Shown piece after piece: positions 60,490 to 64,000 of a stretch of DNA of 64,000 nt. Position 1 is the stretch's first letter, and the number at the start of each line of letters is the position of its first letter. The position numbers and the translations under genes were made by a program. Origin of the DNA: Planifilum sp021793745 (GTDB taxonomy: Bacteria > Bacillota > Bacilli > Thermoactinomycetales > DSM-44946). The stretch spans positions 1-64,000 of the forward strand of contig CALKAM010000006.1 of the NCBI GenBank assembly GCA_937983105.1, written 5' to 3'. The notes under the pieces were generated by a model. The model was not told where the DNA came from. It was given only the letters and a program-made list of their open reading frames with translations, and ran no database searches.

Positions 60490-61152
60490 ATGAAACCCGA
60501 GCAACCCAACAATGTTCACAAGATGAAATGGCGATTTCGATGGAAGCGCCTGTTTTCGAAAAAGTGGGCTTTCCCGGCAATCTATCTAGCAGCGGCTGCA
60601 CTCATCCTGAGCCTGGTATGGTGGTATTCGGCCAGCCAGGGGCCCGGTCAAAACCCGAATACCGGGCTGGAGGAAGTTTTGAAACAGGAGCCGATGGAAG
60701 ACGTCAACCAGCAGGAGGGGATGATCCTCCCCGTCGCTGAGGAAGCCCAAGCGAAGGTGAAGATGGGATTCTACAATGACGCCGGATCCGATCAATCCAA
60801 AGAGACTTCCCTCGTGAAATACGAAAACACCTATTGGCCACACTCCGGAGTGGACTTTGCTAGAGAAGACGGCAAGAGCTTCGATGTAGTCGCAGTCATG
60901 GACGGGAAGGTGGTCCGGGTCGAAGAAAATCCCCTTGTCGGACATCTGGTGGAGATTCAACATGATAACGGCTTGCTCACCGTTTACCAGAGCTTGTCCG
61001 ACGTGAAAGTGAAAGAGGGGCAGACCGTTTCCAAGGGTGATCTGCTCGCCCGGGCCGGTGAGAGTAGTTTTGAGAAGGATGCCGGCGTGCACCTTCACTT
61101 TGAAGTCCGGAAGGATGGGCAGCCGCTCAATCCTGAACAATACCTCAAATGA
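60490..61152 (+). CDS. spoIIQ: stage II sporulation protein Q (M23/LytM domain)
   Basis: Forespore membrane protein that bridges to SpoIIIAH during engulfment. 220 residues: basic cytoplasmic tail, one membrane helix (about 27-48), linker, then a LytM domain (about 112-215). His118 and Asp122 (YWPHSGVDFA) and His201/His203 (GVHLHFEVRKDGQPLNPE) are all present, so the zinc site appears complete, unlike the degenerate B. subtilis protein. YQSLSDVKVKEGQTVSKGD is a typical SpoIIQ segment. Its position between spoIID and spoIIID supports the assignment over a generic M23 peptidase. Confidence 0.92.
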   Translation: MKPEQPNNVHKMKWRFRWKRLFSKKWAFPAIYLAAAALILSLVWWYSASQGPGQNPNTGLEEVLKQEPMEDVNQQEGMILPVAEEAQAKVKMGFYNDAGSDQSKETSLVKYENTYWPHSGVDFAREDGKSFDVVAVMDGKVVRVEENPLVGHLVEIQHDNGLLTVYQSLSDVKVKEGQTVSKGDLLARAGESSFEKDAGVHLHFEVRKDGQPLNPEQYLK

Positions 61153-61178
61153 AGACCGCCCCCCCGGGGCGGTCTTCA
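61150..61178 (+). terminator. hairpin after spoIIQ
   Basis: Perfect 13-bp stem TGAAGACCGCCCC / GGGGCGGTCTTCA beginning at the stop codon, with almost no loop. It lacks a T tract, so termination efficiency is uncertain. Confidence 0.55.
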
Positions 61179-61260
61179 TCTCCATGGCAACGATCGAAGG
61201 GGTGTGGACGGTTGACTCCAAAAAGTCGCGGTTTTTGGCTTGTCACTGCTTGTAACATGC

Positions 61261-61288
61261 GAATAACCGCTTAAACGGCTCATATAAT
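61261..61288 (+). promoter_or_regulatory. candidate sigma-E promoter of spoIIID
   Basis: GAATAAC (61261-61267), 13-bp spacer and CATATAAT (61281-61288) fit the mother-cell sigma-E consensus, 36 bp upstream of the spoIIID start. spoIIID is sigma-E dependent in B. subtilis. Confidence 0.5.
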
Positions 61289-61323
61289 GTACCAAACGTT
61301 CCGACGGAGGGAGGCGAGGGGGA

Positions 61324-61614
61324 GTGCATGATTATATCAAGGAGCGGACCATTAAGATCGGTCGTTACTTCGTTGAGACGCGAAATACGGTCCGCACCAT
61401 CGCCAAGGAATTCGGGGTTTCCAAAAGCACGGTCCATAAAGATTTGACGGAACGTCTGCCGGAGATCAATCCTGAACTTGCCCATAAGGTGAAGGAAATT
61501 CTGGAATATCATAAATCGATCCGTCATCTCCGAGGGGGCGAAGCGACCCGCATCAAATACAAGCGACAGCGCCCGAAAGTGGAAGAGAAGAAACGGGAAA
61601 CCACCACCATCTAA
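61324..61614 (+). CDS. spoIIID: stage III sporulation transcription factor SpoIIID
   Basis: Small mother-cell DNA-binding protein that activates and represses sigma-E genes. 96 residues with the helix-turn-helix RTIAKEFGVSKSTVHKDLTERLPEINPELAHKVKEIL and the basic C-terminal DNA-binding helix HKSIRHLRGGEATRIKYKRQRPK. GTG 61324 reproduces the canonical MHDYIKERTIKIG N-terminus and follows GGAGGCGAGGGGG. Confidence 0.97.
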   Translation: MHDYIKERTIKIGRYFVETRNTVRTIAKEFGVSKSTVHKDLTERLPEINPELAHKVKEILEYHKSIRHLRGGEATRIKYKRQRPKVEEKKRETTTI

Positions 61615-61917
61615 CGGAAAGCGACGTGCTTCGGCAGGCCAAGGGGATACATATTCCACATCGGGTCCAGGAAACAGAAGGAAATGGGAAATGTCGTCCG
61701 ATATGGGTGAAAGCCGTTGTACTGCAAAAAGCCGGCTACCCCCTTTCCATCCCCTTTCAACAGGAGTAGACTTGGGAAAGCAATTGCGTTATATTCTCTA
61801 TAGATACGGTGTCGCAGGTGGAAACTGACATCTGGCGCCGAACCGCCTCGTTTTTTTAGATGGACGAGCTGTTCGGTCAGGAACCGCCGGCGCGAACCCT
61901 TTGATGGAGAGGATAAC
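61615..61917 (+). other. 303-bp gap after spoIIID (mbl expected here, absent)
   Basis: In B. subtilis mbl follows spoIIID. Here no actin-like gene is present and the gap has no supported coding frame. An AT-rich stretch (61785-61810) may hold a promoter for the next gene but no consensus pair was convincing. A minus-strand open frame (61611-61949) shows no family features. Confidence 0.5.
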
Positions 61918-62754
61918 ATGGTGGACCGTGAACAACGCATTCCATCCAACGCCGTGGTTCAGGAAGGTTCTAGTAGTAAAGTCAGTGAGGACGGCGGTAT
62001 CACGACAGTTCCCAGGGAAATCGATCCGGTGTTGGATGATTCAGGAGATAAAGGGTTGAAAGGGAAATCTGCCCGCCCGAAGGACGAACCGAATGTGCGG
62101 AAGCCGGAGGCCGAAAAAGGGGAGGATCGGGGGCGCGGCGCTGTTCCGCCTCGGACGTCGGCGAAGGAATCCTCGACAGCTTCCCCTCGTTTGCCGGTCG
62201 GAAAGATGAAATGGAGCCAATTGGAGGAACAGGAACCGGTTAACGGTGGACATCCTCAGCCGGAGGGGGAATACCGGGCCGACGCCCTTGACGCTCCGGA
62301 AGGGAAGGAAAAAGCCGAGGAAAGGGCGGATCGGACATTTTCTCCTCCGAAGGCGGATCCCCCGGAGAAGGAGAGGAAGGCGCCCCGTTCTGATAAGGAA
62401 TCCTTACTTCAAGGCGAAAAGAAGGAACCTTCCCGGGGAAGGAAGATACCCGTCGGTGTCCTGAAATGGCGAAAAGATGAGGAACTGGATGGGGAAAAGA
62501 AGGGGAATTTCCCGGGAAAAGGGTTCCGCTCACTCAAAATTTTTCCCCAAAAAGCCGAGAAATCGGATAAAGAGTTATCGGTGGCTCAACGCCGTCTGCG
62601 GAAGGCGGTCAAGGTGTTGTGGATTCCCTCACTGCTGTTCGGTTCGCTACTGATCGGACTGCTGATCGGCTATGCGGGATTGGGGGGGCAATCCCCACTG
62701 GAAGTGTTTGACCTCGATCTGTGGAAGCATATTTATCAGCAGGTCTACGGATGA
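61918..62754 (+). CDS. EpuA-like single-pass membrane protein with charged repeat-bearing extension
   Basis: The C-terminus (about residues 225-278: RRLRKAVKVLWIPSLLFGSLLIGLLIGYAGLGGQSPLEVFDLDLWKHIYQQVYG) fits the short EpuA family often annotated as DNA-directed RNA polymerase subunit beta and located near fabZ in Bacillales. It has one membrane helix (about 233-254) and the conserved GYxxxGxxxPLEVF-W-HI pattern. The first 220 residues form a highly charged, probably disordered cytoplasmic region, far longer than usual. This part carries two similar motifs, RLPVGKMKW (91-99) and KIPVGVLKW (176-184), each followed by acidic residues. ATG 61918 is preceded by GGAGAGG. Function unknown. Confidence 0.7.
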   Translation: MVDREQRIPSNAVVQEGSSSKVSEDGGITTVPREIDPVLDDSGDKGLKGKSARPKDEPNVRKPEAEKGEDRGRGAVPPRTSAKESSTASPRLPVGKMKWSQLEEQEPVNGGHPQPEGEYRADALDAPEGKEKAEERADRTFSPPKADPPEKERKAPRSDKESLLQGEKKEPSRGRKIPVGVLKWRKDEELDGEKKGNFPGKGFRSLKIFPQKAEKSDKELSVAQRRLRKAVKVLWIPSLLFGSLLIGLLIGYAGLGGQSPLEVFDLDLWKHIYQQVYG

Positions 62755-62868
62755 AGAGAACCCGCCATGCCGGAGGGAGCGGCAGAGCGGGGTCTTTCAC
62801 ATTTCTCGCTTTTTCCAACCGGTGATTAGGGTATAATACAAAAGGGAATCCGTAAGGAGGGACCCCGC

Positions 62869-63390
62869 GTGAACCTGCCCAACACACTTACGCTGCTCCG
62901 ATTTTTTTTCATTCCGCTGTACCTGTTTTTGTACTTTTCGGAGATCCCAGGGAGAGTTTATTGGGCATTCGGGGTATTGCTCCTGGCCGGCTTGACCGAT
63001 GTGATCGACGGCTACTTGGCGCGACGCAATCGTCAGGTGACGCAACTCGGGATCATGCTAGACCCGTTGGCGGACAAACTGCTGATGCTGGCGGTCTTCC
63101 TGTCTCTGCTGATCTCCCAGCGGATCAGCCTGTGGGCGGCGTTGGCCGTCTTTGCCCGCGACCTGGGAATGATCTTCGGATCGGCCTTTTTTCACTTTCG
63201 CGGCAAAAGGACGGTACCTGCCAATTTTCTGGGCAAACTGACCACATTCCTGTTTTATGTGGCCCTCTACCTCCTCCTTTTCGACTATCCCAATGCCGAG
63301 CACTTCTTGTGGATCGTCATCGCCCTCTCCTTTATCACCTTCTTTATCTATCTATTCCAGTTCAAAATGCTGAATCAGCGGACCATGTGA
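62869..63390 (+). CDS. CDP-alcohol phosphatidyltransferase (PgsA-like)
   Basis: Membrane enzyme that transfers a phosphatidyl group from CDP-diacylglycerol to an alcohol, most likely glycerol 3-phosphate or a cardiolipin-synthase type partner. 173 residues with about five helices. The catalytic signature D-G-x2-A-R-x8-G-x3-D-x3-D is complete in DVIDGYLARRNRQVTQLGIMLDPLADKL. The N-terminal NLPNTLTLLRFFFIPLYLFL is typical of PgsA-type enzymes. GTG 62869 follows AAGGAGGG. Exact acceptor alcohol cannot be told from sequence. Confidence 0.88.
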   Translation: MNLPNTLTLLRFFFIPLYLFLYFSEIPGRVYWAFGVLLLAGLTDVIDGYLARRNRQVTQLGIMLDPLADKLLMLAVFLSLLISQRISLWAALAVFARDLGMIFGSAFFHFRGKRTVPANFLGKLTTFLFYVALYLLLFDYPNAEHFLWIVIALSFITFFIYLFQFKMLNQRTM

Positions 63391-63396
63391 TAGCAT

Positions 63397-63431
63397 AAAA
63401 AGGGTGCCGGCGGTCAGCCGGCCCCCTTTTA
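63397..63431 (+). terminator. terminator after the phosphatidyltransferase gene (first)
   Basis: Stem AAAAGGGTGCCGGC / GCCGGCCCCCTTTT with a 5-nt loop; the 3' arm ends in T residues. Confidence 0.8.
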
Positions 63432-63438
63432 TCTTAAA

Positions 63439-63467
63439 CCCCCGCCCGAAAGGCGGGGGGCTTTTCT
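63439..63467 (+). terminator. second tandem terminator
   Basis: CCCCCGCC / GGCGGGGG stem with a 5-nt loop, then GCTTTTCTT, immediately after the first terminator. Confidence 0.75.
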
Positions 63468-63510
63468 TAGTTTAAGGGAGATAGGTGAAAATCATACCCC
63501 ACCCCTCAAA

Positions 63511-63539
63511 TAGAAATTTCCGGACCCTTCCGTTATAAT
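63511..63539 (+). promoter_or_regulatory. sigma-A promoter of fabZ
   Basis: TAGAAA (63511-63516), 17-bp spacer, perfect TATAAT (63534-63539), 38 bp upstream of the fabZ start. The -35 box is weak. Confidence 0.5.
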
Positions 63540-63576
63540 GGGAACTGCACCAGGAATTTGAGAAAGGGGCGACGAA

Positions 63577-64000
63577 ATGGAACTAGATATCAAGGCGATT
63601 CAGGAGATCATTCCGCACCGATATCCCTTCTTGCTCGTCGATCGGATCGTCGAGTGGGAAGCGGGAAAGCGTGCGGTGGGAATTAAAAATGTTACCGTCA
63701 ACGAACCCTTTTTTCAAGGGCATTTTCCCGAATATCCGGTGATGCCCGGCGTGTTGATCGTGGAGGCGTTGGCTCAAGTGGGAGCGGTGGCGGTGCTGGG
63801 CATGGAGGAAAATCGAGGAAAATTGGCGTTTTTTGCAGGAATCGACAAATTCCGTTTTCGCGGACAGGTAAAACCGGGGGATGTGCTCCGGCTGGAGGTG
63901 GAGCTTCTCCGCCTGAAGGGAAGCGTGGGGAAGGGAAAGGCAACCGCCAAGGTGGATGGTCGCACCGTCGCGGAAGGAGAGCTGATGTTTGCCGTCGGCC
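63577..64000 (+). CDS. fabZ: 3-hydroxyacyl-ACP dehydratase FabZ (partial, 3' end missing)
   Basis: Dehydrates beta-hydroxyacyl-ACP in fatty acid synthesis. The frame is open to the right edge, giving about 141 residues, close to the usual full length of about 145. The catalytic His is in EPFFQGHFPEYPVMPGVLIVEALAQVGAV and the start shows EIIPHRYPFLLVDRI; DKFRFRGQVKPGDVLRLEVELLR follows. ATG 63577 has an AGAAAGGGGCGAC RBS. Only the last few residues lie outside the window. Confidence 0.96.
   Translation, partial: MELDIKAIQEIIPHRYPFLLVDRIVEWEAGKRAVGIKNVTVNEPFFQGHFPEYPVMPGVLIVEALAQVGAVAVLGMEENRGKLAFFAGIDKFRFRGQVKPGDVLRLEVELLRLKGSVGKGKATAKVDGRTVAEGELMFAVG

Noticed and set aside
61611..61949. Minus-strand 112-codon open frame after spoIIID
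   Set aside because: No family resemblance, and it overlaps the start of the EpuA-like gene on the opposite strand.

Overview
The window is a continuous chromosomal core segment of a high-GC, endospore-forming member of the Bacillales. Most likely it is a relative of the Thermoactinomycetaceae, although the family cannot be fixed from the sequence alone. The evidence is the gene content and order: RNA polymerase delta subunit, Spo0F, SpoIIR, SpoIID, SpoIIQ, SpoIIID, two MurA paralogues, a YwlE-type protein-arginine phosphatase and class D sortase. The order rpoE-pyrG-spo0F-fba-tal-murA2-glpX-rho-rpmE-tdk-prfA-prmC-spoIIR-ywlC-mntP-ywlE-rpiB-ywlG-glyA-upp-atp-ywmB-murA1-spoIID-spoIIQ-spoIIID-fabZ matches the Bacillus subtilis chromosome. 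No rRNA, tRNA, CRISPR array, insertion sequence or prophage was seen.

Region by region: 1-2.2 kb holds the end of gnd and a class D sortase. 2.3-12 kb is a short-chain acyl-CoA operon (thiolase, 3-hydroxybutyryl-CoA dehydrogenase, two acyl-CoA dehydrogenases, MeaB GTPase, TetR regulator, fused isobutyryl-CoA mutase IcmF) with a promoter and a TetR-like operator at its head. 12-15.2 kb is rpoE, pyrG (with a CTP-sensing type leader) and spo0F. 15.2-16.4 kb carries a kal-kce pair from the lysine/beta-amino-acid fermentation route, placed between spo0F and fba. 16.5-28.7 kb holds glycolytic, cell-wall, termination and translation-release genes plus spoIIR. 28.9-35.3 kb is the accessory part: an SMR efflux pair, a GNAT protein, Sua5, a PadR regulator with a frameshifted MFS transporter, MntP and a ZIP transporter. 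35.3-39.3 kb is ywlE-rpiB-ywlG-glyA-upp.

39.5-46.7 kb is the complete F1Fo ATP synthase operon (atpZ, I, B, E, F, H, A, G, D, C). It is followed directly by its own-promoter complex I cluster (nuoA, B, C, H, I, J, K, L, M, N), so proton pumping and ATP synthesis are encoded side by side. nuoD is missing: a 205-bp spacer separates nuoC from nuoH. 56.2-64 kb is the ywzB-ywmB-murA1-spoIID-spoIIQ-spoIIID sporulation/cell-wall block, then a repeat-bearing EpuA-like membrane protein (where B. subtilis has mbl), a CDP-alcohol phosphatidyltransferase, and fabZ, which runs off the right edge.

Observations most worth a second look: the absent nuoD, the kal-kce insertion, the acyl-CoA operon carrying both MeaB and IcmF with a matching operator, the CTP-sensing pyrG leader, the frameshift in the MFS gene, an alanine-rich c-subunit motif in atpE, an inverted repeat enclosing the spoIIQ promoter and ribosome binding site, and the tandem MKW-type repeats in the EpuA-like protein.
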